A stretch of DNA of 64,000 nt from Lysinibacillus sp. PLM2 (GCA_023168345.1 AP025689.1:494001-558000), one strand, 5' to 3'; positions 53,885 through 62,956 are shown, counted from the stretch's first letter. Program-made: numbers and translations. The notes: generated by a model from the sequence alone, not told the origin.

Positions 53885-55276
53885 TTGGTAAAACGAATTG
53901 TTATTGCAGGTACAGGAAGCGGTGTTGGAAAAACAACGCTGACAATCGGCATAATGGCAGCTTTAAAGAAGAAAGGCTTAACGGTACAAGGCTTTAAATG
54001 TGGACCGGATTATATTGATCCAACTTATCATACTGCGGTCACAAAACGAGCATCCCGAAATTTAGATAGCTGGATGCTTTCAAAAGAGCGAGTGCTGGAA
54101 GTATTCATGCATGGAAGTCAAGGAAGTGATATTTCTGTTATAGAAGGGGTTATGGGCTTTTATGACGGGAAAAATCCTGAGTCCAATGAAGGAAGTACAG
54201 CGGAAATTAGCATGATTATAAAAAGTCCTGTTATCCTCGTAGTAAATTGTGAAAGTATGGCTCGGAGTGTAGCCGCAATAGTGAAAGGTTTTCAAATGTT
54301 CTCAGAAGGTCCAAAACTAGCAGCAGTAATTGCCAATAAAGTTGGAAGCGAAGGACATTATCAGCTTGTTAAAAAAGCGATAGAGCAAGAGTGTGGGATA
54401 CCAGTAATCGGTTATGTTAAGCGAGACATGGATATTAAAATTCCAGAAAGACATCTTGGATTGATCCCATCAATTGAAAGAGGCGAGCTTGAACCATTTT
54501 TTGAAAAGATGGGAGATCTCATTGCTGAAACAATCGATTTAGAAAAATTGTTAGAAATAGCTGAAGCTGAACCATTTAAGGTAAGCGAAACATCTTCTCT
54601 GTTTAAAAATTCAATAGAAAAGATTGTGAGAATTGCCGTAGCAAAGGATGCTGCTTTTAACTTTTATTACCCTGAAAACTTAGAAATGATGGAAGCAAAG
54701 GGAGTAGAACTTGTGTATTTCTCACCTCTTGATGATGAGGAATTACCGACTGATGTGGAAGGACTTTATATTGGTGGAGGATTTCCCGAGGAGTTTGCTT
54801 GCAAGCTTGAAAAAAATGAAAAGTCCAAACACTCAATAAAGCGAGCCATTGAAAAAGGACTCCCAACCCTTGCTGAATGTGGGGGATTCATGTATTTAAC
54901 AGAATCTATCGAAACAACAGACAAAAAACAATACGAAATGGTAGGAGTCATTCCTGGAAAAGTTCAAATGCAGCAAAGATTAGCTGCACTAGGATATAGA
55001 GAAATCCATGGATTAAATTCAAATTATCTACTTGCAGACTTAACAGCACGGGGACATGAGTTTCATTACTCTACTTATCAAAACTTAGAGGAAAATAGAT
55101 TATATGCATACGAGACAAGAGGGATGCGCGGTGTAAACAAAGAAGGATACCTAACTCAAAATCTTGTGGCTGGTTATACGCATTTCCATTTTGCCTCTAA
55201 CCCAGCTGTAGTAGATAACTGGATAAGTAAATGTCTTCAATATAAGAAAAATGTATCTTTTCTATCTTTTGAATAA
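53885..55276 (+). CDS. cbiA: Cobyrinic acid a,c-diamide synthase
   Basis: A 463-residue ATP- and glutamine-dependent amidotransferase that amidates the a and c carboxylates of cobyrinic acid. The P-loop is GTGSGVGKTT at residues 9-18; FKCGPDYIDPTYH (about 37-49) binds substrate. The C-terminal GATase domain has the Cys332 nucleophile in AECGGFMYL and the His in GYTHFHFASNP (about 431-440). The TTG start has AAAGGGGGA upstream. It lies 13 bp after the ATPase gene. Confidence 0.93.
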   Translation: MVKRIVIAGTGSGVGKTTLTIGIMAALKKKGLTVQGFKCGPDYIDPTYHTAVTKRASRNLDSWMLSKERVLEVFMHGSQGSDISVIEGVMGFYDGKNPESNEGSTAEISMIIKSPVILVVNCESMARSVAAIVKGFQMFSEGPKLAAVIANKVGSEGHYQLVKKAIEQECGIPVIGYVKRDMDIKIPERHLGLIPSIERGELEPFFEKMGDLIAETIDLEKLLEIAEAEPFKVSETSSLFKNSIEKIVRIAVAKDAAFNFYYPENLEMMEAKGVELVYFSPLDDEELPTDVEGLYIGGGFPEEFACKLEKNEKSKHSIKRAIEKGLPTLAECGGFMYLTESIETTDKKQYEMVGVIPGKVQMQQRLAALGYREIHGLNSNYLLADLTARGHEFHYSTYQNLEENRLYAYETRGMRGVNKEGYLTQNLVAGYTHFHFASNPAVVDNWISKCLQYKKNVSFLSFE

Positions 55277-55308
55277 ATCAACTAAAAATATAAGGGGAGA
55301 TGGGGGAA

Positions 55309-55857
55309 ATGGAAAATCAAACGAACAAAAAGGGATTAACACTTGTATTTACTGGTGATGGAAAAGGAAAGACAACATCGGCAATTGGTTTAGCTGTACG
55401 AGCAGTAGGAAGAGGTATGAAAGTGAAAATCCTCCAGTTTATTAAATCGCCACAGCGCTCTTATGGGGAACAAATAGCACTAAAAAAAATTGGTGTAGAG
55501 ATGGTTCAGCTAGGGATTGGTTTTACATGGACAAAAACACCTGAGGAGCATAGGGAAGCATTAAAGAAGGCTTGGCCAATTGCAAAGGAAGCAGTAATGA
55601 GTGGGGAGTTTGATGTTGTTATTTTAGATGAGCTAAATAATGCTCTTGCAATTGATAAATTTCCAATTGAGGATGTATTACCTTTAAACGAAGTCATTGA
55701 ATTAATAAAAAATAAGCCAGAGCATGTTCATCTCGTTATAACGGGGAGAGGTGCTAAACAAGAAGTGAAAGATATTGCGGACCTTGTTTCTGTAATTGAT
55801 GCGGAGAAACATTATTATGATGAAGGTATTCCTGCAGTAAAAGGAATAGAGTTTTAG
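55309..55857 (+). CDS. cobO: Corrinoid adenosyltransferase (BtuR/CobO type)
   Basis: A 182-residue enzyme transferring the adenosyl group of ATP to cob(I)alamin-type corrinoids. The P-loop FTGDGKGKTTSAIG lies at about residues 15-28, and VVILDELNNALA near 107-118 and TGRGAKQE near 147 are family segments. ATG 55309 fits GGGGAG spacing better than the ATG at 55300, which abuts that site. Confidence 0.93.
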   Translation: MENQTNKKGLTLVFTGDGKGKTTSAIGLAVRAVGRGMKVKILQFIKSPQRSYGEQIALKKIGVEMVQLGIGFTWTKTPEEHREALKKAWPIAKEAVMSGEFDVVILDELNNALAIDKFPIEDVLPLNEVIELIKNKPEHVHLVITGRGAKQEVKDIADLVSVIDAEKHYYDEGIPAVKGIEF

Positions 55858-55944
55858 ATTGGTATGATCTATTAAAATTTTGCTAAAAGAAGAAATGAAT
55901 GAAATGGACAAATCTCACCAAGGGTAAAGGCTAGGAGTGAAATC

Positions 55945-57453
55945 ATGGGAAAAGTAATTCCGTTAATGATTCAAGGAACCCATTCGGATGCTGGAAAAAG
56001 CTCTATTGTAGCAGCCTTATGTAGGATTTTTCATCAAGACGGTTATAAAACAGCACCATTTAAGTCTCAAAATATGGCTTTAAATTCATACATTACAGTT
56101 GACGGGAAAGAAATTGGAAGGGCGCAAGGTGTGCAAGCAGAAGCTGCAGGTATCGTAGCTACGACGGATATGAATCCGATATTAATTAAACCAAGTGGTG
56201 TAACACAATCTCAAATCGTTGTGCATGGAAAGCCTTTTAAAAATATGAAGGCAGGAGAATATCGACAGAGTTTCTATGAACAGGGGCTTTCAATCATTCA
56301 AGAATCATATAGTCGTTTAGCAAGTGAATATGAAAGAATTGTGATTGAAGGAGCTGGGAGTCCAGCAGAAGTTAATTTGAACGATCGTGAGCTTGTGAAT
56401 ATGCGTGTCGCAAAAATTGCGAATGCCCCTGTTATTTTAGTTGGAGATATCGAAAAAGGCGGGGTTTTTGCAAGCTTAGTAGGTACATTGCAGCTTTTAG
56501 AACCAGAAGATAAAAATCGAGTTATCGGCGTCATTATTAATAAGTTTAGAGGTGACGTTTCCTTACTTCAGCCAGGACTTTCTTGGTTTGAAGACTATAC
56601 AGGTGTTCCAATTTTAGGTGTTGTCCCATATATAGACAATCTATCCATTGAAGCAGAGGATTCAGTCATCTTAGATCAATATACTTCAATTAAAAATACA
56701 GCAAAAGATATTGATATAGCGGTAATACGCCTTCCATTTATATCTAATTTCACAGATGTCGATCCTTTCTTTGCAGAACAAGATTGTTCTGTTCGTTATG
56801 TCAAAAAGGTAGAAGAAATCGGACAACCAGATCTTCTTATATTACCAGGTAGTAAAAATACGATTGAAGATATGATGTTTCTTCACCAATCAGGACTAGC
56901 AAATAGGATTCATCATTTAATGATTAACAACGAGACAGTGTTATTTGGCATTTGCGGTGGTTATCAAATGTTAGGCAATCAAATAACTGATCCAGCAGGA
57001 GTGGAATCATCGTATCAAATGATTGAAGGATTAGGGTTAATACCAATGAGAACAATCATGGCTAAGGATAAAACCACTGTTCGCTCAGAAGGAATTGCAA
57101 TGATTGGAAAAGAACGTATTCATGTGGAAGGTTATGAAATTCATATGGGACAATCAACGTTTCAGAAGGACTACATTCCTCTTGTTCAATTATCGAATTG
57201 TTATGATGGAACGGTAACGTCAGATAAGAAAATTTTTGGAACCTATTTACATGGTATCTTTCATAACGATGCATTCCGAGAAACAATCCTTAATGAAATA
57301 AGGTTGAAAAAAGGTTTGGCACCAATTCAAAATCGCGCTTCTTTTAACCATAAAAGGGAAGAAGCCTTTGATAAGCTGTCTCAAGTTGTCCGTGAAAATA
57401 TCCAATTAAAACGTATTTATGATCTGATGGAGGAATTCCAAAAGGAGTGTTGA
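55945..57453 (+). CDS. cobQ: Cobyric acid synthase
   Basis: A 502-residue glutamine-dependent amidotransferase (CbiP/CobQ) that adds amides to the b, d, e and g side chains of the adenosylated diamide. The ATP site is GTHSDAGKSS at residues 11-20; KSQNMALNSYITVDGKEIGRA (in parts) and ALIKPSG-like NPILIKPSGV follow. The GATase domain has Cys337 in GICGGYQML and His436 in GTYLHGIFH. It follows cobO by 87 bp and is joined by a BtuF-like gene after one base. Confidence 0.95.
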   Translation: MGKVIPLMIQGTHSDAGKSSIVAALCRIFHQDGYKTAPFKSQNMALNSYITVDGKEIGRAQGVQAEAAGIVATTDMNPILIKPSGVTQSQIVVHGKPFKNMKAGEYRQSFYEQGLSIIQESYSRLASEYERIVIEGAGSPAEVNLNDRELVNMRVAKIANAPVILVGDIEKGGVFASLVGTLQLLEPEDKNRVIGVIINKFRGDVSLLQPGLSWFEDYTGVPILGVVPYIDNLSIEAEDSVILDQYTSIKNTAKDIDIAVIRLPFISNFTDVDPFFAEQDCSVRYVKKVEEIGQPDLLILPGSKNTIEDMMFLHQSGLANRIHHLMINNETVLFGICGGYQMLGNQITDPAGVESSYQMIEGLGLIPMRTIMAKDKTTVRSEGIAMIGKERIHVEGYEIHMGQSTFQKDYIPLVQLSNCYDGTVTSDKKIFGTYLHGIFHNDAFRETILNEIRLKKGLAPIQNRASFNHKREEAFDKLSQVVRENIQLKRIYDLMEEFQKEC

Positions 57454-57454
57454 G

Positions 57455-58279
57455 ATGCGATTAATATCAATTTGCCCAAGTAATACAGAATTGCTAGGGT
57501 ACTTAGGTTTAAATTCATCTTTAGTAGGAGTAGATAACTATTCCGATTGGCCAGAGGAAGTGAAAACATTGCCCCAGCTTGGCTCTGATTTAAGCATTGA
57601 TATGGATAAGGTTGAAGAGTTAAAACCCGACTTAGTACTGGCCTCACTCTCTGTTCCTGGAATGGAACGAAATATTGAACAATTAGAAAAACGAAAAATC
57701 CCATATGTGATTGTACCGAATCCAAAATCACTAACAGAAGTTGGGGATAGTGTATTATTTGTTGGTGACGTAACAAACACCACTGATAAGGCAAAGAAAT
57801 TGTATAATGAATACAATAAAATACTTCAACATTATCGCTCCTTAAGTAAGCAAGTTGAAAAGAAGATACCGCTTTATTGGGAATGGTGGGCAAAACCAAT
57901 TTTTACACCTGGTGCGACCAATTGGCTAACGGAAATTAGTGAGCTTGCTGGAGGAAGGAATGTATTTGATGATATGCCTCAAGCAAGTGTGAAAACGGAT
58001 TGGGAAGACGTCAAAAGCAGAAACCCAGCGGTAATATGCGTAGTTTGGGTTGGGGTAAAGAAAGAGAAAGTAAATCCAAAGGTAATTTTAAATAGAGATG
58101 GGGTAGAACAGTTGACGGCCATTCAAAACAATCAGCTGTACATATTAGACGAGCCATTATTTTGTCGACCTTCACCAAAACTATTAATGGGATTAAATAA
58201 AATCGCTAGCATCCTTCACCCGCAAATTTATCCTTCATTTGATGAAAATAAGGATCCTTTGTTAGAAAGTTTAATATAA
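57455..58279 (+). CDS. BtuF-like cobalamin-binding protein without signal peptide
   Basis: A 274-residue protein of the BtuF fold: ICPSNTELLGYLGLNSSLVGV at the start, DLVLASLSVPGMERNIEQL, and YWEWWAKPIFTPGATNWLTEI near residue 140. It lacks any signal peptide or lipobox, so it should be cytoplasmic unless coupled otherwise. AAAGGAGTGT overlaps the end of cobQ. It may bind corrinoids inside the cell; that is inference from fold and operon position. Confidence 0.82.
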   Translation: MRLISICPSNTELLGYLGLNSSLVGVDNYSDWPEEVKTLPQLGSDLSIDMDKVEELKPDLVLASLSVPGMERNIEQLEKRKIPYVIVPNPKSLTEVGDSVLFVGDVTNTTDKAKKLYNEYNKILQHYRSLSKQVEKKIPLYWEWWAKPIFTPGATNWLTEISELAGGRNVFDDMPQASVKTDWEDVKSRNPAVICVVWVGVKKEKVNPKVILNRDGVEQLTAIQNNQLYILDEPLFCRPSPKLLMGLNKIASILHPQIYPSFDENKDPLLESLI

Positions 58280-58302
58280 ATACAGGATTACATTTACTAA
58301 AG

Positions 58303-58343
58303 AAAAAAGAAGCTATTTTAAAATTCAAAATGGCTTCTTTTTA
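58303..58343 (+). terminator. Operon terminator (cobalamin cluster)
   Basis: AAAAAGAAGCTATTTT pairs with AAAATGGCTTCTTTTT, followed by AT, between convergent operons. Confidence 0.8.
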
Positions 58344-58384
58344 TATGGAATAAGTATTTTTCGGGATAAGCAGAAGGGAGTCTA

Positions 58385-59155
58385 TTAAATACGATAAAAT
58401 CTTTTTGTATTTTCGTAGAGAATTATTTCAGCCTCTTCAAGAGCTATCCCTTTTAACTGTGCAATTTTCTTAAGTGAGTGCTTCATCATTTTTGGAGCGG
58501 TCATTTGTCCGTCAAAAGGTCCTTTAAAAGGCCAAGGTCCATCCGTTTCCACCATCATTTGTTGAAGAGGGTATATACGTACAAGCTCTTGAATCTCCTT
58601 TTCATACATTACGTCAGGTGTGATTGAAATGAAATACCCCTTTGCTATCATCCTCTCAATTACCGATTTATCTCCCTTAAACCAATGAAAATGAACATTT
58701 TTAATGTCATGCTTTTCAAGTAAATCACATGCAATTAATGCATCTTCATAGACTGCATGAAGGACAATAGGCTTATTCCATTTTGATGCAAATGCCATAA
58801 AGCGATCTAGCAACTGAACATAAGGCTCATAATCGAAAGGGGAATCATTTTCCATCCGCTTATAATAAGGTAATCCAACTTCACCAACAGCGACCATTTC
58901 ATCTACATGACCTTCCATCCAGTCAAAAAGCTGAGTTACTTCATCATCGGAAGGAAGCTCTTGTTCTGGATGGAAACCATAGGCAGGCTTTATTCGTGAA
59001 TCTACTAATGAGTACTTCTGATTTTTCAAACAAGACTCCAAATTAAAAGAAACGGAAATTAAAGCATCCACTTGATGTGTTGAAAGATCATCTAAGATTG
59101 TCTTTTGCTGTAGTGGATCATAATGATCAAGGTGAATATGTGCATCAATCATCAT
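58385..59155 (-). CDS. TatD-family metal-dependent hydrolase in the thiamine operon
   Basis: A 256-residue TIM-barrel hydrolase with all usual TatD metal ligands: His6 and His8 (DAHIHLDH), Glu92 (VGEVGLPYY), His133 (VLHAVYED), His157 (FHWFKG) and Asp205 (VETDGPWPF). TatD proteins include DNases and other phosphoester or amide hydrolases. Its start overlaps the ATPase stop by four bases, so it is translationally coupled to a thiamine-regulated transporter. A role in processing an imported thiamine precursor is an inference. Confidence 0.88.
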   Translation of the reverse strand: MMIDAHIHLDHYDPLQQKTILDDLSTHQVDALISVSFNLESCLKNQKYSLVDSRIKPAYGFHPEQELPSDDEVTQLFDWMEGHVDEMVAVGEVGLPYYKRMENDSPFDYEPYVQLLDRFMAFASKWNKPIVLHAVYEDALIACDLLEKHDIKNVHFHWFKGDKSVIERMIAKGYFISITPDVMYEKEIQELVRIYPLQQMMVETDGPWPFKGPFDGQMTAPKMMKHSLKKIAQLKGIALEEAEIILYENTKRFYRI

Positions 59156-59892
59156 ACTTCAATTTCCTCCTTGATTGTTTGGAAAATCTTTTGCTTCATT
59201 GTGAAAAACTCATTTGATTCTAACAAGTTTTCGTTTCTTGGTCTTGCGAAAGGGACTTCTATTTCAGCCTTCACCATAGCAGGTCGCTTTGATAATACAT
59301 AAATTCGATCCGCTAAAAATAGAGCTTCTTCAATACTGTGGGTTATAAATAACACAGATTTTCGATTTTGTTCCCAAACTGAAAGAAGCCATTTTTGCAT
59401 TTTCAGTCTCGTGAACTCGTCTAATGCAGAAAAGGGCTCATCTAAACAGAGAAGACTTTGTTTGCTTAGTAATGCGCGTATAAATGAAACCCGTTGCTTC
59501 ATCCCACCAGATAATTCAATTGGATAGGCATTTTCAAACTCAGCTAATCCTACTTTTTCAAGCCACAATTTGGCTTCTTCATAATTTGGCTTTCCTTTCA
59601 ATTCAGCAGCTAGTACTACATTTTCTAAAACGGTACGCCAAGGAAAAAGGGAAGGCTGTTGAGGCATGTAGCTAATAAAGCCTTTCTTTCCATTGATAAC
59701 GTCCCCATTTAAGGAAATGGTGCCATGATCAGCTAGGAGATTGCCGCCAATTAACTGAAAGAGCGTACTTTTTCCGCTTCCAGAAGGTCCGAGAATAGCA
59801 ACAAACTCACCTTCATTTACATGCAAATTAATATCCTTCAGTACTTGAAGGTTCCCAAAGGATTTATTTAATTTATGAATATTTAACAACAT
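59152..59892 (-). CDS. thiZ: ABC transporter ATPase, thiamine-precursor uptake (ThiZ-like)
   Basis: A 246-residue ATPase of the nitrate/sulfonate/taurine class. Walker A is GPSGSGKST at 35-43, Q-loop MPQQP at 76-80, signature LSGGM at 127-131, and Walker B CLDEPFSALD at 149-158. The switch His lies in FITHS near residue 180. It powers the permease encoded just upstream. The gene lies downstream of a TPP riboswitch, so the substrate is probably a pyrimidine precursor of thiamine. Confidence 0.85.
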   Translation of the reverse strand: MLLNIHKLNKSFGNLQVLKDINLHVNEGEFVAILGPSGSGKSTLFQLIGGNLLADHGTISLNGDVINGKKGFISYMPQQPSLFPWRTVLENVVLAAELKGKPNYEEAKLWLEKVGLAEFENAYPIELSGGMKQRVSFIRALLSKQSLLCLDEPFSALDEFTRLKMQKWLLSVWEQNRKSVLFITHSIEEALFLADRIYVLSKRPAMVKAEIEVPFARPRNENLLESNEFFTMKQKIFQTIKEEIEV

Positions 59893-59893
59893 G

Positions 59894-60652
59894 CTATACA
59901 GCCTCCTTTCTGCCTTTGACGACTATTTTTTCGATGAATCTGATGAGACCGAACAATAGTATGCTTAATAACATAATAAAGAAAATCGCGACAAATACAC
60001 GATCGATTCGAAAAGATGATTGTGCAAGGGTCATATATACCCCGATACCCGACTTTGCACCAAGCCATTCCGAAATAACAGTCCCCATCACGCTATAGGT
60101 TGCCGCGATTTTAAGTCCCGAAAATAGAGAGGGAAGGGCATGAGGAAACTCAAGCTTCCAAAAAATCTGGTTCTTTGTTGCGCCAACCATTTGCATATAA
60201 TGCTTTAGTTCTGGAGCAGTTTGTCTAAATCCGTCCATACTTGCAATAACAATAGGGAAGAAACAAACTAAACTAATAATAATTAGCTTAGGTAAAATCC
60301 CAAACCCAAACCAAATAATAAGAAGGGGTGCAAGAACAATAGTCGGTATATTTTGAGATAAAATTAACAACGGATACAACACTTCATTTACTTTCGGTAA
60401 ACGATAAAGAATGATTGAAATAATAAGACCGATACTACAACCGATGAAAAGACCTAGTAATGCTAAATAAATCGTTGAAAGTAAGTGACCATAGAAATTA
60501 TCAAAACCAATCATTGCTTCTTTGAAAACATCACTAGGAGCAGGTAATAGCCACATCGGTGTTTGGGTAATTCGGACAAGTATTTCCCAAAGGATGAATA
60601 AAAAGAGGAGGAACAGAAAAGACCTTCCTCCTCGTTTCCATGAGCCTTTCAT
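59894..60652 (-). CDS. thiX: ABC transporter permease, thiamine-precursor uptake (ThiX-like)
   Basis: A 252-residue permease with about six helices. FWKLEFPHALPSLFSGLKIA near residues 175-194 is the EAA loop that contacts the ATPase. LLPAPSDVFKEA near residue 37 is typical of the SsuC/TauC/ThiX class. One base separates its stop from the ATPase start, and its own start overlaps the upstream thiamine-binding gene by one base. Confidence 0.88.
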   Translation of the reverse strand: MKGSWKRGGRSFLFLLFLFILWEILVRITQTPMWLLPAPSDVFKEAMIGFDNFYGHLLSTIYLALLGLFIGCSIGLIISIILYRLPKVNEVLYPLLILSQNIPTIVLAPLLIIWFGFGILPKLIIISLVCFFPIVIASMDGFRQTAPELKHYMQMVGATKNQIFWKLEFPHALPSLFSGLKIAATYSVMGTVISEWLGAKSGIGVYMTLAQSSFRIDRVFVAIFFIMLLSILLFGLIRFIEKIVVKGRKEAV

Positions 60653-60942
60653 TAACGATATTTCTCCGTTAATTTATCCATTGAAACACCTTCTGGGTTA
60701 TAGGAAATTTTCACTTGGGAAAGCACACCTGGACAGCCTAATTCAATCATCTTTTCATTCATTTTTTCAATAATCGAAAGCAACTGAGACAGCTCACCCT
60801 CCATTGTTGTTTCTAATGGATTCACTTGATATTTTACGCCTGAAGCGTCGATTACCCCAATCGCTTCGTCAACGTATGGAATGACGCTTTCGCCATTATT
60901 TGTTTTCGGTATGATTTGTATACTAACTAATGCATTTGCCAT
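60652..60942 (-). CDS. MTH1187/YkoF-like thiamine-binding protein
   Basis: A 96-residue cytoplasmic ferredoxin-like protein: ALVSIQIIPKTN, VIDASGVKYQVNPLETTMEG and GCPGVLSQVKIS match the MTH1187/YkoF thiamine-binding family. It may bind thiamine or a precursor inside the cell and hand it on; binding is inferred. AAGGAGAGATGAAAA is the ribosome site. It lies 13 bp after the binding-protein gene. Confidence 0.85.
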   Translation of the reverse strand: MANALVSIQIIPKTNNGESVIPYVDEAIGVIDASGVKYQVNPLETTMEGELSQLLSIIEKMNEKMIELGCPGVLSQVKISYNPEGVSMDKLTEKYR

Positions 60943-60955
60943 TTTTCATCTCTCC

Positions 60956-61969
60956 TTATTCCGGTAAAAATTCATTTGTAAATGCTTTTTCCGGATCAAA
61001 TTCGCCTTCCAATACGCCATTCTCCTTCATCCAGTCTGCGTAGTTTTGCCATACCTCAAGCTTTTGTTCACCCCATCTAGGTGCATCATCTTGATATTTT
61101 GTACTAAGCCATTTTTGACTCTCTAAAACAAGCTCTGCATCAAGCTCAGGAGCAGCTGAGGATAAAATGCTTGCTGATTCTTCCGGGTGTTCAATCGCAA
61201 ATTGATAGCCTTTCGATGCAGCTGTAACAAATGCTTTAACTGTTTCAGGATTTTCTGCAATCATCTTTTCGTTTGTTGCTAGAACTGGCGTGTAGTAATC
61301 AAGTTTTTCAGAGTAATCCGTTAAATAAACCATGTTAATCTCTTCGCCACGAAGTTCTGCTTCAATTCCAGTCCACCCATAGAAAACCCAAGAAAAATCA
61401 ATGCCTTGGTTTGCCATCGTAAAGAAGTCCGCATTTCCTGCATTGACGATTTCTAACTTATTAATGTCGGCATTTTCAACGTTCATCAATGTTTCGATAA
61501 CAGCCTGCTCAATAGGAGAGCCCCAGCCACCATAGGTTTTTCCCTCAAAATCCTTAGGTGAAGTAATATTTAAATCAGCAGGTGAAGCAAAGCCAGAAGT
61601 ATTATGCTGAATGACTGCTGCAATCGATACAATCGGCACACCTTGAGTCCGAGCAAGTGTAATAGATTCTTGAATGCTCACACCAAAATCTGCATTTCCT
61701 GAAGCAATTAATTGGTCAGCTCCAGCATCACCTGGCATGATAATTTCAACATCCAATCCTTGTTCTTCAAAATAGCCATTCTCTTTTGCAACATAAAGAC
61801 CCGTATGGTTTGTATTTGGTGTCCAATCTAATACAACGGATACTTTCTTCAGTTCTTTTTGAGTATTTGTTTCAGAATCGTTCTCGTTAGAGTGGTTTCC
61901 TTCAGACTGTGATTGACAGCCAAAAAGCGCTAGAACTGTCATCAAAAGCAAGATCAATAATTTTTTCAT
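60956..61969 (-). CDS. thiY: ABC binding lipoprotein, thiamine-precursor uptake (ThiY-like)
   Basis: A 337-residue NMT1/THI5-like lipoprotein (lipobox LFGC). LDWTPNTNHTGLYVAKENGYF near residue 50 is the ThiY/NMT1 hallmark, followed by GGWGSPIEQAVIETLM and FSWVFYGWTGIEAEL. It probably binds a formylaminopyrimidine or HMP-like thiamine precursor. ATG 61969 has GGAGG eight bases upstream; the frame's upstream TTG overlaps that site. It is the first gene after the TPP riboswitch. Confidence 0.9.
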   Translation of the reverse strand: MKKLLILLLMTVLALFGCQSQSEGNHSNENDSETNTQKELKKVSVVLDWTPNTNHTGLYVAKENGYFEEQGLDVEIIMPGDAGADQLIASGNADFGVSIQESITLARTQGVPIVSIAAVIQHNTSGFASPADLNITSPKDFEGKTYGGWGSPIEQAVIETLMNVENADINKLEIVNAGNADFFTMANQGIDFSWVFYGWTGIEAELRGEEINMVYLTDYSEKLDYYTPVLATNEKMIAENPETVKAFVTAASKGYQFAIEHPEESASILSSAAPELDAELVLESQKWLSTKYQDDAPRWGEQKLEVWQNYADWMKENGVLEGEFDPEKAFTNEFLPE

Positions 61970-62046
61970 GGTGATATCCTCCAATAATATGAACTAAATC
62001 CATACTCGAAGAGAGGTGAGATGCCTGTTGCCCGTTTAAGCGGGAA

Positions 62047-62080
62047 TAAAAAAACGTCTAGGATAGGGTATCCCAGACGT
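62047..62080 (-). terminator. Riboswitch-controlled terminator
   Basis: On the reverse strand ACGTCTGGGA pairs with TCCTAGACGT (one G-U), followed by TTTTTTTATT, about 80 bp before the first gene of the thiamine operon. Confidence 0.9.
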
Positions 62081-62123
62081 ACACATAAACATTCAATTCA
62101 AATAGTAATAAATTTGAAAGTCG

Positions 62124-62216
62124 ATGTTCCCTACGCTGGTATTAACCAAATCAGGTTCAAAGGGTTAGTATCTATCGGATACAATCTCAGCTGGCAAATA
62201 CCAGCTCCCCCACATT
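62124..62216 (-). ncRNA. TPP (THI-box) riboswitch
   Basis: On the reverse strand TGGGGGAGCTGG, GCTGAGATTGTATCC, TAACCCTTTGAACCTGATT, GGTTAATACCAGCGTAGGGA and A appear in order: the complete THI-box. With the terminator after it, TPP should switch off the operon. A possible promoter, TTGTAA-18 bp-TAAAAT, lies upstream (about 62275-62246). The gap 62217-62440 has little else. Confidence 0.95.
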
Positions 62217-62440
62217 CTTCTCGATATGAACTTGCAATCCCATTTTAACAGTAAATGGGGGAGATTTACAATATGTTTACAATATAACTTTTAAAATAGT
62301 AAAGCAAAATCTCTAGCAATCTAACAAATAGAAAAAAATTTTTTAAGGAAATAATGGAGAAATATGTTAATAAACTAGTCTAATTGGAAGTCGATAATTA
62401 TATAATACATCGAACCAAATTTCTCTTTAGGAGGACAGAA

Positions 62441-62914
62441 GTGAAAAAGATTTTAATTGGAATATTCATTTTTTTACTCATGTTCCAAGCATCAACCTTT
62501 GCTCATTCAACTTTAACGAAATCATCACCAGCCGATGGTCAAATTGCAGGTAATAATTTAAGTGAACTAGTATTGGAATTTGATACACCAATTGAAAACA
62601 CAAGTACTCTAACATTAGTAAGCGAGACTGGGGAACAGATTCCAGTTGAAGTTTCGGTAAACAACAATACGATTATTGGGAAAATCAATGCCCAGTTGGA
62701 AGAAGGAACATATCAAGTAAGCTGGGATATCGTAGGTGAGGATGGACATCCAATCAATGGTACATATTTATTTATGGTCGACGCATCTGAAACAACTCAA
62801 TCTCCATCAGATCAGCTAGAGTCAGGTAGTAGCGGCTCATTTAACTGGATGGGTATTGTTCTTGGTGTAATAGTTGTACTAATTATAGTGACACTTTTTA
62901 CAAAGAAAAGATAA
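62441..62914 (+). CDS. CopC-domain membrane protein
   Basis: A 157-residue protein with a signal peptide ending at TFAHS, a CopC domain (about 22-125) and one C-terminal helix (MGIVLGVIVVLIIVTLF). The mature N-terminus HSTLTKSSPADGQ places a His at the copper-binding position of CopC, and GEDGHPINGTYLF supplies the second conserved His. It probably binds copper outside the membrane. GTG 62441 is chosen because AGGAGG lies five bases before it; an upstream ATG at 62384 lacks one. No CopD neighbour is present. Confidence 0.88.
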   Translation: MKKILIGIFIFLLMFQASTFAHSTLTKSSPADGQIAGNNLSELVLEFDTPIENTSTLTLVSETGEQIPVEVSVNNNTIIGKINAQLEEGTYQVSWDIVGEDGHPINGTYLFMVDASETTQSPSDQLESGSSGSFNWMGIVLGVIVVLIIVTLFTKKR

Positions 62915-62928
62915 GAAAAAAAGAGGTA

Positions 62929-62956
62929 AGGAATCTTAATACCGTACCTCTTTTAA
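62929..62956. terminator. Bidirectional terminator
   Basis: Stem AAAAGAGGTA/TACCTCTTTT between convergent genes. Confidence 0.78.
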
